A DNA stretch of 64,000 nt from Dipteris shenzhenensis (GCA_047967505.1 CM106539.1); one strand, 5' to 3'; positions 1-10,585 are shown, counted from the stretch's first letter. A program made the numbers and translations. The notes: generated by a model from the letters alone, not told the origin.

Positions 1-317
1 TTCAGCCCAGAGCCATCCGGGATCATCTGGGGCTCCAAAAAGGCCCCGGAACCCGAGAGTGGGCTACCCCAAGAAATGCTCCATCCACGCTCAGTGCGAT
101 CAGTCATGGGATGCCTTCCTGCACTTGCATGTAGCCTAGTTGGCAGTGTGCCAACTTCGTCCAACCATTAGGCCACACATGGCCCCCATTTGTGTCCAAA
201 CCAGGACCTACTGGATAATCGAGCTACTCAAATGCCTTCTCCTCATATGGGGGGCTTACAAGTAGAGTTAGCTAGTTCCCGCATAGTTAGACGAGAGTGG
301 AGCATTGATATCTAACA
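1..317 (-). repeat. Ty1-copia 3' LTR, cut by the window edge
   Basis: This is the downstream LTR of the minus-strand copia element C1. Read on the minus strand the LTR begins TGTTAGATATC at 317, directly after a purine tract (complement of 318-334). It aligns with the LTRs at 6957-7650, 33306-34023, 45918-46639 and 51467-52167, which are about 700 bp, so roughly half is outside the window. The copy at 45918-46639 is its counterpart in the duplicated block. Confidence 0.85.
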
Positions 318-334
318 CCCCCCCTCAATGTCCA
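318..334 (-). other. Polypurine tract of copia C1
   Basis: The minus strand reads a G-rich purine run (GAGGGGGGGGTG) immediately before the LTR start TGTTAGA. This is the position of the plus-strand primer in Ty1-copia elements. The same arrangement lies at 46640-46656 in the duplicated copy. Confidence 0.75.
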
Positions 335-347
335 CCTGCAAGTGAAC

Positions 348-1600
348 TTACTTTCTCGGTCCAATGCCAAGTCGATGAAGATGCCTCTCCAGCAAGTCTC
401 TTCCAAGAGCCTTCGTGAAGATGTCCGCAGCATTCTCTGTAGTCGGACAGTACACCAAGTCGACCTCTCCATCCATGATGAGCTCGCGTACAAAGTGATA
501 TTGAATCTCAATGTGTTTTGTGTGAGCATGGAACACAGGGTTCTTTGCAATCGCCATGCAACTCTGATTGTCACATGATAATTGCATAGGCTTGTTCTGC
601 ACTGCACCCATATCCCCTAAAATCCTCCTCAACCACACTGCCTAGCAAGAAGCAAAGCATGCTGATTTGTACTCAGCCTCGGTAGAAGAAAGAGCAACTG
701 TGGGTTGCTTCTTGCTGACCCATGACACAGCTCTAGATCCAAGTGAGAAACAGTAACCTGTCACTGATCTCCTGCTATCCACATCTCCTACCCACCAATG
801 TCACAGAATCCAGTCAAGATGTTTCCCTTGGTATAGGTGATGCCATAATCAAGTGTGCCTTTGATGTATTTCAGCACCCGCATCCCTGTCCTCCAATGGT
901 TCTCCCGGGGCTTATTGAAAAACCTGCTTAGTACACCAGTCACAAAGCTGATGTCCGGCCGCGTGTTGCACAAGTAAATCAAGCTGCCGACAAGTCTTCT
1001 GTACTTCGCTTCGTCCACCAGTGGTGATGAATCCTCGTTTGAGAGCTTCACGTCAACCTCCATAGGGGTACCAACTGTCTTGTACTCAGCCATGCCAAAT
1101 GCCTTCAGTATCTCTCCAGCATACTTCAGCTGTGAAATGAAGATCTGTTTCGGCTCTTGCCAAACTTCAATCCCCAAACAGAAATGCATCAGTCCGAGGT
1201 CTGTCATTTCAAACTCTCTTCCTAGCAAATGCTTTGTCTACGAGATCTTCTCTTCATGGTTCCCTGTTATGACAAGGTCGTCCACATAAAGGACCACGAT
1301 CATACACGTGTCTCCTTCTCTAGAGATATACAAATTTGCATCAGATGGGCTCCTCCTGAACCCGTTTTGCAGAAAGTAGGCATCAATTCGTTGGTACCAT
1401 GCTCGTGGGGCCTGTTTCAGCCCGTAAAGTGCCTTCTTCAGTTTACAACTTTACCTTCTAAACCGGGGATCACAAAACCTGGTGGTTGTTCCATGTATAC
1501 CTCCTCCTTGAGATCTCCATTCAGAAAGGCGGATTTTACATCCATCTGAAACATGGGCCAACTTCCCTAGGCAACTAAAGCCAAAACATTGCGATTTGTG
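348..1600 (-). pseudogene. Ty1-copia reverse transcriptase and RNase H region (C1), decayed
   Basis: This is the C-terminal part of the copia polyprotein. The minus strand shows RT motifs ([12 protein letters not shown] near 1540, YVDDLVITGN near 1270, FEMTDLGLMHFCLGIEVW near 1190) and RNase H motifs ([20 protein letters not shown] near 700, [17 protein letters not shown] near 560), ending [15 protein letters not shown] and a stop at 348. The catalytic YVDD is present. The frame is broken: CAG to TAG near 1238 and GAG to TAG near 641, compared with the duplicate at 46647-48055, plus frame changes near 830 and 1450. It cannot encode a working enzyme. Family assignment is by recognised motifs. 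Confidence 0.85.
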
Positions 1601-2289
1601 GTTAGTCGAGCTGTGGGAGCAAAAGTATCTTGATAATCAAAACCATGTACCTGTGCGAATCCTTTTGCCACGAGCCGAGCCTTGTAGTTATCCAACGTGC
1701 CGTCGGACTTGTACTTGGTCATGTACACCCACTTGGTGTGGATTACCTTGCGTTTTGGTGGTCATCCACAAGGTCCCAAGTGTTGTTCTTCATTATGGAG
1801 CCATACTCCGACTGCATAGCCTCCATCCACCTATCATCACCCTGTGCCTCTTCAAGACACTTGGGTTCATCAGCACGGATCACCTCTGTCATCAAAGCAT
1901 AGTTGACCAAGTGTTCCTACGCCCTTCTTTGCTCCTCTAATCTCTTAGACCGGTGGTGTTCAGATGGTTCCTCCTCAAAGGCTGGAGGTTCTCTGCCATC
2001 CAAAAGCTGCTTTCTCCACTTTGGGAATGGTTGTTGCCATTGTGGTTTTGCAGACTCTTCTTCCTCTTCTTTATCTTGAATCCTCCCAAGCACCGTTGGG
2101 GGAGTTCGGTCTACTGTTGGTGGTTGTATTGGATGGATATACTAGTCCTGGTTGTCTAGGAAGGAAGCATTCTCCTCCAATTGATGCGGCTATTCTGAGA
2201 AGACCACATCACGACTTACTATTACCTTCTTGGTTACAGGGTTATAGAGACGGTAACCCTTCCCCTCTTCACTGTAGGCTAAGAAAATA

Positions 2290-3060
2290 CACTTCCGGCT
2301 CTTCGGTTCCCATTTGGCTCTGTTAGCATTAGGGACATGCACAAAACAGTCACATCCAAAAACTCTGAAATGTGCAGCTGAAGGTTTCTTACCAGAAAAG
2401 GTCTACAGTGGAGTCATCCCGTTCACAGCCTTCGTGTAGCTACGATTCAGAATGTAAACTGCCGTGTTACATGCTTCAGCCCAGAAAGTCTTTGGCAAAT
2501 CTTTCCCTTTCATCATACTACTGCCCATTTTGCAGATGACGTGCATCTTGCGCTCTGCTATTCCATTTTGCTGTGATGTATGCGGCGGGGGTTTCTACCT
2601 CTTGATCCCGTGACTTTTGCAGTAACTTTCGGATTTAGTTGATGTGAACTCTCCACCTCTGTCTGCTCTCAATTTCTTCAACTTCCTCCCCGATTCTTTC
2701 TTGACCATTACATGCCATTCCTTGAACTTACTAAAAGCCTCGTCTTTCGTCTTCATGAAGTATATCCATATCCTTCTACTGTAGTTGTCGATCAACGTCA
2801 TGAAGTAGTAGGAACCACCCAAAGCTTCCGTCTCCATCTTTCCGCAGAGGTCTGTGTGAACGAGCTCTAGAGGAGCCTTTGCCCTGCTGGCCTATTTAGG
2901 AAAGGGCTGCCGATGCTCCTTGCCCATCATGCAAGCTTCACATACATCGAGGAGATCTGAAATTTCTGGTAGGTCTGTAATCATTCCACTTTTTGCATCT
3001 CCTTCAAAGAACTAAGGTTTAGATGACCAAACCTCTCATGCCACAGCTTAGTGTTCTTCA
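2290..3060 (-). pseudogene. Ty1-copia integrase region (C1), decayed
   Basis: The minus strand carries the gag-pre-integrase motif LWHERFGHLNL near 3040, then the integrase core with TLIDNYSRRIWIYF (first Asp) and RADRGGEFTS (second Asp) in the open stretch 2595-2837. PPPHTSQQNG and AERKM follow in the next stretch, near 2580-2540. A TAG separates KSHGIKR from KPPPHTSQ. The same TAG is present in the duplicate near 48925, so the integrase was already dead before the block was copied. Confidence 0.8.
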
Positions 3061-4048
3061 CATCGGCTCGAGCACTAAAAGCTGAGAGTTCGTAGATGTT
3101 ATTGTGCTGTGTACCTTTACCAACGACCTTCCCTTGAAGATCCAAAATCTGTGCACCATTCTTATATCGAATTTAACTTTGAGGTCCCGATTCGTGATCG
3201 CAGAAATAGATAACAAATTCCTCTTGATATTTGGCACATAAAGAACATTGGACAACTGTTTTACAACTCCATCTGACTTGAGAGCAATCATACCTTTTCC
3301 TTTTGCTGGACATTTTGCATCATTGTCGACTGCTACCAGGATGTCATTCCCTATCGGCTGTAGAGAGGTATACCAATCCTTCCGACTGGTCATGTGGCGC
3401 GATGCACCACTATCAATGATCCAAGGTTCATCTGTAGGTACATGAACTGCCTCCATGTAAATCTCTTCAATTGCTACGAGCAGCTCTACTGGTACTGCCT
3501 GCGCATTGTTGCTGGACTCTTTCTTTACTCCATTCTTCTCATCTGCAATCTTCTTCCGGCACTCATTCTGCTTGTGCCCTGCCTTGTTCCAATAGAAGCA
3601 CTTGATCTTCTTCTTTCTCTTTTTATCATCAGAAGAAGATGGGTTACTAGAGTCCTTACCCTTACCTTTCTTTGATCTAGTCCAGAAAGCCGAATCTTCT
3701 CTAGTCCTCGTCTTTTGACGCATCTCCTTCTCCAGAAGCATCGCGCTAAAATCCTGAAAGTTGAGGGGTGGATTTCTGTTCTGTGTATTTAGTGCCATAA
3801 CAAGACCGTCGTACTTTGGTGGGAGAATCTGTATGCATCTTCGTGCTAGATTCTCGCTGGTGATGGTGATGCCAATCGCAGTCATCTGATCACACAGATT
3901 CTTCACCCTGGTGATGAACTTCTCTACCGCTTCAGACTCAGACAATTTTTCATTCACGAGTTGAGTCTCCAAATTTTGAATCCACGTCTGATTCGTGGTC
4001 TCGTACTGATTTTTCAAGACCGTCCATGCCTCCTCCGCTATGGTGACA

Positions 4049-4056
4049 TGTTGAAT
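4049..4056. repeat. 8-bp target site duplication (left) of MITE A
   Basis: TGTTGAAT lies directly left of the MITE and is repeated exactly at 4303-4310. Uninterrupted copia gag copies (for example near 6592 and 51103) show a single TGTTGAAT here, which confirms it as a target duplication. Confidence 0.9.
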
Positions 4057-4302
4057 CTCGGGGGGGTCACTCATATTATGTAACCCTATCACGTGAGTTC
4101 AACAGAAGGATATTTTCTGTTTCTAAAATTTACAGAAATAAATATACATAAGGGACTATTTAAAATAGTTTTGGAAAAAATTTACAGATTTGTATAGAAA
4201 AGGGGTACATTTTAGTAATAAAAAATTTACAGATAAGGGATTTTAGAAATAGGCCTTGAACGCACGTGATATAGAGGGTTTATAAATAGTGACCCCCCCG
4301 AG
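4057..4302 (+). mobile_element. hAT-like MITE, copy A (246 bp)
   Basis: This is a short non-coding element with perfect 15-bp terminal inverted repeats, CTCGGGGGGGTCACT and AGTGACCCCCCCGAG. It is flanked by an exact 8-bp duplication (TGTTGAAT). The interior is AT-rich. A CACGTG sits about 40 bp from each end within a longer imperfect inverted repeat. The 8-bp duplication points to the hAT superfamily (inference). It is inserted in the gag of copia C1. Sister copies are at 34804-35050 and 44407-44651. Confidence 0.9.
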
Positions 4303-4310
4303 TGTTGAAT
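4303..4310. repeat. 8-bp target site duplication (right) of MITE A
   Basis: TGTTGAAT, an exact repeat of 4049-4056. Confidence 0.9.
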
Positions 4311-4647
4311 TAACGCCATGACGGAATCACTTACAGTGCTGACAATAGAACACAGCGCATCTGCATTTCTTCTTGTCCATGCGAGAATCTCATCCACAGT
4401 TGGTACTATCTGTGGTCCTGCATTGGCTGGATTCGATCTTGCAACCACCACCCCAGTAGTAGTATCCCAAAGCTCGTATGCGCTTAGGATGGTGCTCTTC
4501 ATTTTGAACCTCCAGAGTGGATAGTTAGAGCCATCCAACTTTTCGCTTTTGCCGAACGGTGGGATTCGCAGTCTTGCGGGCTGGGCCATCTCTCAGAATC
4601 TGCTCGCAAACAGAAACACACTACCAAATCTTCTTGCTAGAGTCCAG

Positions 4648-4659
4648 GCTCTGCTACCA
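4648..4659 (-). other. Primer-binding site of copia C1
   Basis: The minus strand reads TGGTAGCAGAGC directly after the LTR end. It differs by one base from TGGTATCAGAGC, the usual plant Ty1-copia site complementary to the 3' end of initiator methionine tRNA. Confidence 0.8.
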
Positions 4660-5350
4660 TGTTAGAAAACAATACAACATCTTTTCTCAACAAATAATAG
4701 GATCTCGTACGCAAGAGAGAAAAACAGATAGTATGGAGAATCAAAAATTTGATTACTGTAGAACTGATACAATAGATGGTGCTGCCTCCCAGCCGTGCGC
4801 TCCTGTGAAAGAACCTTCGATGGCATGCTAGAAATAGTAGAGGACGGAGGCTGGATGCTAAGAAATCAAGGTTGCTGTAGCCAGTGATGAAATGGGCTTC
4901 ACGGGCTTGCTCTTATATAGCCATTGGTCGTAGTCGGTTGGACCCAATTGGGTGACCGACCCAGTCCGCCCAAAACGGTCAACTGGGGGTCAGTCCCGAA
5001 ATAGGCCACCGACCACACGATAGAACCGTGGCGTAAAATAGAGCATCTGGGACTCCAAACGGGCCCTGCAACCCGAGAGTGGGCTGTGCCCGAGGAAATG
5101 CTCTGTCTACCCTCAATGCGGTCAGTCATGGGATGCCTTCCTGCACTTGCATGTAGCCTAGTTGGCAGTGTGCCAACTCCGTCCACCCATCAGGCCACAC
5201 ATGGCCCCCATCTGGTGTCCAAACCATGACCTACCGGATAACCGAGCTACTCAAATGCCTTCTCCTCATATGGGGGTCTTACAAGTAGAGTTAGCTAGTT
5301 CCCAAAGTTTCCATCTCCATCTCCACATATGGGAGCATTGATATCGAATA
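4660..5350 (-). repeat. Ty1-copia 5' LTR of C1 (middle LTR of a three-LTR array)
   Basis: The LTR starts at 4660 (TGTTAGAAAACAATAC on the plus strand) next to the primer-binding site and aligns with the other LTRs of the family. Its last bases are altered: GATATCGAA instead of GATATCTAACA. A stretch at 5301-5322 is copied from the adjacent copia fragment at 5361-5382. The junction with the next copia fragment therefore looks like a repaired break rather than a normal LTR end. Confidence 0.8.
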
Positions 5351-5579
5351 GTAGGGACCACCCAAAGTTTCCATCTCCATCTTTCTCAAGAGTTCTGTGG
5401 GAACAAGCTTTAGAGGAGCCTTTGCCTTGTTGGCCTCTTTAGGAAAGGGATGCCGATGCTACTTGCCCATCATGCAAGCTTCACATACATCGGGCAGATC
5501 TGTAATTTCTGGTAGGTCAATAATCATTCGACTTTTATGCATCTCCTTTAAAGAACTAAGGTTTAGATGACCAAACCTC

Positions 5580-6886
5580 TCATAGCCACAACTTAGTGTT
5601 CTTCACATCGGCTCGAGCACTAAAAGCTGAGAGTTCGTAGATGTTGTTGCGCCGTGTACCTTTACCAATGACCTTCCCTTGAAGATCCAAAATCTGTGCA
5701 CCATTCTTATTGAATTGAACTTTGACATCTCGATCCAAGATCGGAGAAATGGACAACAAGTTCCTCTTGATATCTGACACGTAAAGAACATCGGACAACT
5801 GTTTTACAACTCCATTTGACTTGAGAGCAATCGTACCTTTTCCTTTTGCTAGACATTTTGCATCATTGCCGACTGCTACTAGGATGTCATTCCCTACCGG
5901 CTATAGAGAGGTATACCAATCCTTCCAACTGGTCATGTGGCATGATGCACCACTGTCAATAATCCAAGGTTCATCCGCAGGTACATGAACTGCTTCCGTG
6001 CAAATCTCCTCAATTGCTACGAACAGCTGTACTGGTGCTCCCTATGCGCTGTTGTTGGACTCTTTCTTTACTCCGTTCTTCTCATCTGCAATCTTCTTCC
6101 GACACTCATTCTGCTTGTGCCTTGCCTTGTTGCAATAGAAGCACTTGATCCTCTTCTTTCTCTTTTTATCATCAGAAGAAGATGGGTTACCAGAGTCCTT
6201 ACCCTTACCTTTCTTTGATCCAGTGTAGAAAGACGAATCTTCTCCAGTCCCTTTCTTTCCACGCATCTCCTCCTCCTGAAGCATTGCACAGAAATCCTCA
6301 AAGTTGAGGGGCGAATTTCTGTTCTGCGTATTCAGTGCCGAAAAAGACCGTCGTACTTTGGTGGGAGAATCCGTATGCACCTCCGTGCTAGATTCTCGTT
6401 GGTGATGGTGATGCCAATTGCAGTCATCTGATCCAGCAGATTCCTCACCCTGGTGATGAACTTCTCTGTCGCTTCAGACTCAGACAGTTTCTCGTTCACG
6501 AGTTGAGTCTCTAGATTTTGAATCCGCGTATGATTCATGGTCTCATACTGATTTTTCAAGACCGTCCATGCCTCCTCCGCTGTGGTGACATGTTGAATTA
6601 ACACCATGACAAAATCACTTACACTGCAGACAATAGAACACAGCACATCTGCATTTCTTCTTGTCCATGCGAGAATCTCATCCGCAGTTGGTACTATCTG
6701 TTGTGCTGCATTGGCCGGATTCGGTGGTCTCGAGACCGGCTTCATGTCCACCACAGTAGCAGTATCCCAAAGCTCATATGCGCTTAGGATGGTCTTCATC
6801 TTGAACTTCCAGAGTGGATAGTTAGTGCCATCCAACTTTTCGCTTTCGTCAAACGGTGGGATTCGCAGTCTTGCGGGCTGGGCCAT
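5580..6886 (-). pseudogene. Copia C2 gag-protease, frameshifted
   Basis: Gag starts at the ATG at 6886 (MAQPARLRIPPFDESEKL) and is open to about 6332 through the UBN2-type gag. A frame change near 6340 (GCCGAAAAAGACC against GCCGTAACAAGACC in other copies) ends it. The next frame, 6380-6042, carries an intact zinc knuckle CFYCNKARHKQNEC. The protease motif is near 5955, and the stretch before integrase is at 5798-5580. Unlike C1 and its duplicate, C2 keeps the second Cys of the knuckle. Confidence 0.8.
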
Positions 6887-6944
6887 CTCTCACAATCTAC
6901 TCGCAAACAAAAACACACTACCAAATCTTCTTGCTAGAGTCCAG

Positions 6945-6956
6945 GCTCTGATAGCA
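6945..6956 (-). other. Primer-binding site of copia C2
   Basis: The minus strand reads TGCTATCAGAGC, one base from the canonical TGGTATCAGAGC, and abuts the LTR at 6957. Confidence 0.75.
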
Positions 6957-7650
6957 TGTAAGAAAATAATACAACGTCTGTGCTCAACAGATAACAGGAT
7001 CTCATACGCAAGAGAGAAAAGCAGATAGTATGGAGAATCAAAAAATTTTATTACTGTAGAGTTGATACAATAGATGCGCTCCTGTGAAAGAAGCTTCGAT
7101 GGCATGCTGGAAATAGTAGAGGACGAAGGCTAGATGCTAAGGAATCAGGGTTACTGTAGCCAGTGATGAAATGGGCTTCACGAGCTTGCTCTTATATAGC
7201 CACCACGCGTAGTCGGTTGGACCCAATTGGGTGACCCACCCAGTCTGCCCAAAACGACCGACTGGGGGTCGAGGGCACTGACCACACGATAGAATCGGTG
7301 CGCAAAATAGAGCAACTGACCTATGGACTTCGTTCGGCCCAGAGCCATTCGGGATCATCTGGGGCTCCAAACGGGCCCCACAACCCGAGAGTGGGCTACC
7401 CCGGGAAATGCTCCATCTACCCTCAGTGCGGTCAATCATGGGATGCCTTCCCACACTTGCATGTAGCCTAGTTGGCAGTGTGCCAACTCCGTCCAGCCAT
7501 CAGGCCACACATGGCCCCCATCTGGTGTCCAAACCAGGACCTACTGGATAACCGAGCTACTCAAATGCCTTCTCCTCATATGGGGCGCTTACAAGTAGAG
7601 TTAGCTGGTTCCTGCGTAGTTACATGAGAGTGGAGCATTGATATCTAACA
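6957..7650 (-). repeat. Ty1-copia 5' LTR of C2
   Basis: This is a 694-bp LTR, TGTAAGAAAATAATAC to GATATCTAACA on the plus strand. The next five bases, GTTGC (7651-7655), form the right target duplication. The matching left duplication is visible in the copied block at 45913-45917 (GTTAC) and at the related insertion at 33301-33305 (GTTGC). The LTR should carry the element promoter, reading leftward. Confidence 0.88.
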
Positions 7651-8905
7651 GTTGCAGCAATATGGACTATGTTTAAGAATGGTCTTTGTTCATGACAAAT
7701 GCTATTTGGTTGCAAGGATCGTGATTTTTCCATCCTCAGCTTTGTGGCACGTCACCTACTTTTTATCTTATAGTTTATTTTTCATTGTTTTTTCCATTAT
7801 TGTCGTACCATTGTTTTTTATTGTATGAACCTCAGTAGATCGGTTAAGTTAGTGAGCAATTGCATAAACAAGTAATACATCAAATTTATATGCTTCAATA
7901 ATTTTGGCTTCCATGCTTTTCATCACTATCTTGGATTTGTAGCTTCAATGCTTTACAAACTCCTTGTAACATCACTTCTTGATATCAATGTTTGATTGTT
8001 TCATGGAAATTTCATGTGTTTCTCAATGCTTGGTTACATTTGTGAAGTAATTGATAGATTTTTTGAATTGCTTGGACCCTTGAGACTTGAGCATTCTTGC
8101 AAATCATTTCATGGATTATTTGAAGCAAATCATTTTGAAGGGTTGCAGTTAAAACACTTATGGCCATATGAGATTTATTGAATTTTTTTATAACTTCCTT
8201 GAATTGTATGAATTGATGGTAATATCTACGAATATATGAGCTTCTTACTTCAACGCTTCCTTATTAGTAGAACTTTTTTTTATGACTGACTCGATAGCTT
8301 CCTTCAATGTTTTCTTTATTATATCCTTTATCATATTGTTTGACAACTTACTTGATATTTTTCTTGTTTCAATGCTTATAGGCATATAAGACTTGTGAAA
8401 TTGTTTGTATTGCTTTCTTGAATTGTATGAATTGTTTGATAGCTTCTTTGCTTCAACCACATCACTGTGAAAGATGGTAACGCTCAAGTTCGTGCTTTTG
8501 CTAATAGTTCTTGAGAACTTCATAAGGAGCTGCAAACCTATAAGTCATGATATGTCTGTCGAGAGTGTTTTGAATGAGATTGTGAAGTTTGTTATGTATC
8601 TCATCAAGAAGAAGACTCACATGTCACAACCTACATATGTGAAAATAGACCTATTTTGCAAGCCAACCTCACCTTATTTGGCAAACATCATGATACATAT
8701 AGAAGTGGAAATGCTTTGAAGGAGGTAGCCTCCTTTTGCTAAAGAAAAAATTAGAGAGCGAGCCATAACTTGTACACGTCACAATAGAATACCATCATGT
8801 TGGGTCCTAAACTTCTTGAAATTAGGCTAGTCTACAAGACCACATGAGCATATTTGGCAGAATTCATCATTTACATAATAAGTGGATGTGCTTTGAGGGA
8901 GGGAG
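7651..8905. other. Old repeat DNA without a recognisable gene
   Basis: The sequence is AT-rich with short repeated phrases such as TTGAATTGTATGAATTGATGG, which recurs near 29222. The left end continues the host sequence interrupted by copia and matches 10630-10750 in part. The last 200 bp is one unit of the about-200-bp repeat family. The ORFs at 8245-8535 (minus) and 7996-8181 have no recognisable domain and I do not call them genes. The whole stretch is present again at 52168-53422. Confidence 0.6.
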
Positions 8906-9040
8906 TGTTGAGAGGAAGAGAAAGAGGAGAGAGACCGACACAAGATTTGCTCCCAAGAAAGTGATTCTATTCATAGATCATAGGCATATATATAGTTGAG
9001 GACTAGGCTGAGTTAGGGCAAGCTATATATACCTCTAACA
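8906..9040 (-). repeat. Short (135-bp) copia-type LTR with adjoining purine tract
   Basis: The stretch begins TGTTGAGAGG and ends CCTCTAACA on the plus strand, so its ends are nearly inverted repeats. It is followed by CCCCCACTCAAACTAG, the complement of a copia-like purine tract (GAGTGGGGG then TGTTAG on the minus strand). The orientation is minus. The partner primer-binding site is probably at 13232-13243, next to a related LTR start. The copy at 53423-53557 is in the duplicated block. Confidence 0.55.
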
Positions 9041-9920
9041 CCCCCACTCAAACTAGGCCCTCTAGCTACGGATGGAAAAACCCTTGGGGAGTACAAGGAA
9101 AAAAACCCAAGCCACTATATATATCTATGTGAAAAAATATATACAAAGGATGGCCATATGCCATTTTGAATGATACAGTGTAATGCTAGATGACACAATG
9201 CAAATTGCATGTGGATAGTACAAGGGCATAAGACAAGCACTTGTCCATAGTACAGTGCAAAGTATAGGCACTATGTTTGGTGCATGATACAGTGAAAAGT
9301 ATGTGTGAAAAATAGAAAATCTTCTTGGAAATCTCAACTTGTTTGACATAGTGATGATGCATAATCATGGCTTGCGATCTTCAAGTTCGATGTTTGAGCC
9401 CTTCATTTGAATAGTAGAGCTTGTTGTCTCCAAGTTCAATCTAGTCAAACCTCCTCAAACCTTTATAATCATACCTTCATGTTTTGCACAATTCATCCAC
9501 ATAAAATGACTTATTTCATCCAGTGTATATGAACACAGCAAATATTCAAGTGTTTGTTTCTATTGTACCAAGGATGAATGTATGAGCAAATTGCTTCGGT
9601 CACTCTAAAGATGAGTATGGAGGGGCAATTTGAGATGTCCACAAAGCCAGGGCTGAAATGTCTCTTGGGTAGTGTAAGAAAGTCATAGCAACACAATAGG
9701 AAGGCCCATAAAGTTCTTGCAAATCAAGAAGCAATAATCCAGAAACACAACGAGCATTCGGGCACAAGTGCCTATAGGCATATTTGACTTAGTTGATTAT
9801 GTGATCACAAGCTCACTTGCAAAGTACATCATTTAATACATCAAGATTGAGGAGGAATCTCTTGAGTCAGACCACAGACCTGTGCCTATAGGCCTAATTG
9901 TTAGAAACATGGTGTGTAAT

Positions 9921-9943
9921 TGTGTGTGTGTGTGTGTGTGTGT
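9921..9943 (+). repeat. GT microsatellite
   Basis: An uninterrupted (TG)n run inside the X-type repeat. Homologous runs of different length lie at 32580-32603, 36193-36210, 45193-45216 and 54439-54458. Confidence 0.95.
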
Positions 9944-10139
9944 AGATGCCAATGGAGATTCATGATGCATGCAACTAAATAGGATCCATCGCGAACAAAG
10001 ACCATTTTGGAACACAATAGATTGGGTAGCCACCACGAAGAGAACCCTAAAATGACCCGGAAGAGATGGACCTTTTGTTGAATCAAGTTGCTACATCATA
10101 GCTTGAATATGTTAGAATAGAACTGGTTTGCATAACAGC

Positions 10140-10585
10140 TCATACTGATTTGGAAAAAGGCTTCATATATAAAAGTTGTTGTGGAATTTAGGGGAGCTAG
10201 TCTCCTTCTAGTATAGGAAAAATTAGAGAGCAATCCATCACTATTGCATCTCACAACAGAGTACAAGAGTATCATCATATTGGATCTCAAAATTCTTAGA
10301 ATAGTCCTATTCTAGAAAACCGAATGGGTCGATTTGGCAAAACCCATCCTATACAAAAGTCAAGGTGCTACGACAAAGAAAATCTCCTCTTGGGATAGCA
10401 AAAGAGGAGTGAAAGTCATAGAGTGAGCTGGCCATAACTTTTGCATATTGCAGCAAAGTACCATTATGTTGGGTCTATAAATTGTTGTAAAAGACCTTTT
10501 CTCTCCCTTTTCTGCAAGTCTATGCGGGCCGATTTAGCAAAAAGCATCATATGTAGGAGTCGATGTGTTTTGAGGGAGATAGCAA
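10140..10585. repeat. Two degenerate units of an about-200-bp repeat
   Basis: Each unit runs through AGTCTCC...AAAATTAGAGAGC or TCATAGAGTGAGC, a CATAACTTTTGCAT-like core, AGTACCATTATGTTGGGTC, and ends GATTTAGCAAAAAGCATCATAT. Other units are at 8700-8900, 12955-13200, 32790-33240, 36420-36674, 43042-43230, 45420-45850, 54650-55095 and 57440-57670, with inverted ones at about 28560-28900. Confidence 0.65.

Larger units (their letters stand above)
3058..4589 (-). pseudogene. Ty1-copia gag, zinc knuckle and protease (C1), interrupted by a MITE
   Basis: Gag starts at the ATG at 4589 (MAQPARLRIPPF, then LDGSNYPLWRFKM), just inside the primer-binding site. The reading frame is split by the 246-bp MITE at 4057-4302. 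It then continues through the UBN2-type gag (NQYETTNQTWIQNLETQL, LARRCIQILPPKYDGLV), a zinc knuckle, and the retroviral-type aspartic protease motif DSGAS near 3420. The zinc knuckle reads CFYWNKAGHKQNEC: the second Cys of C-X2-C-X4-H-X4-C is Trp. A 2-bp change near 3162 shifts the frame before the gag-pre-integrase motif. In copia elements this part makes the particle coat and cleaves the polyprotein. Confidence 0.85.
5351..6956 (-). mobile_element. Ty1-copia internal fragment C2 (gag to start of integrase)
   Basis: A second, slightly different copia copy lies on the minus strand. It has the gag start, zinc knuckle, protease and the first part of integrase (ends in the GGPYYF-like region at about 5351). 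RT and RNase H are missing. It is joined on the left to the C1 LTR and ends on the right at its own primer-binding site (6945-6956). The C1 LTR, C2 interior and C2 LTR together form an LTR-internal-LTR-internal-LTR arrangement, as produced by recombination between LTRs, followed by deletion. Confidence 0.8.

Noticed and set aside
8245-8535. A Lys/Ser-rich minus-strand ORF of 96 codons, repeated at 52762-53052.
   Set aside because: It survives in both copies, but they are recent duplicates in AT-rich DNA; low complexity and no domain.
9833-10036. ORFs with His-Thr or Cys-Val repeats around the GT microsatellites.
   Set aside because: The peptide repeats are translations of (GT)n; run length differs among copies and breaks the frame.
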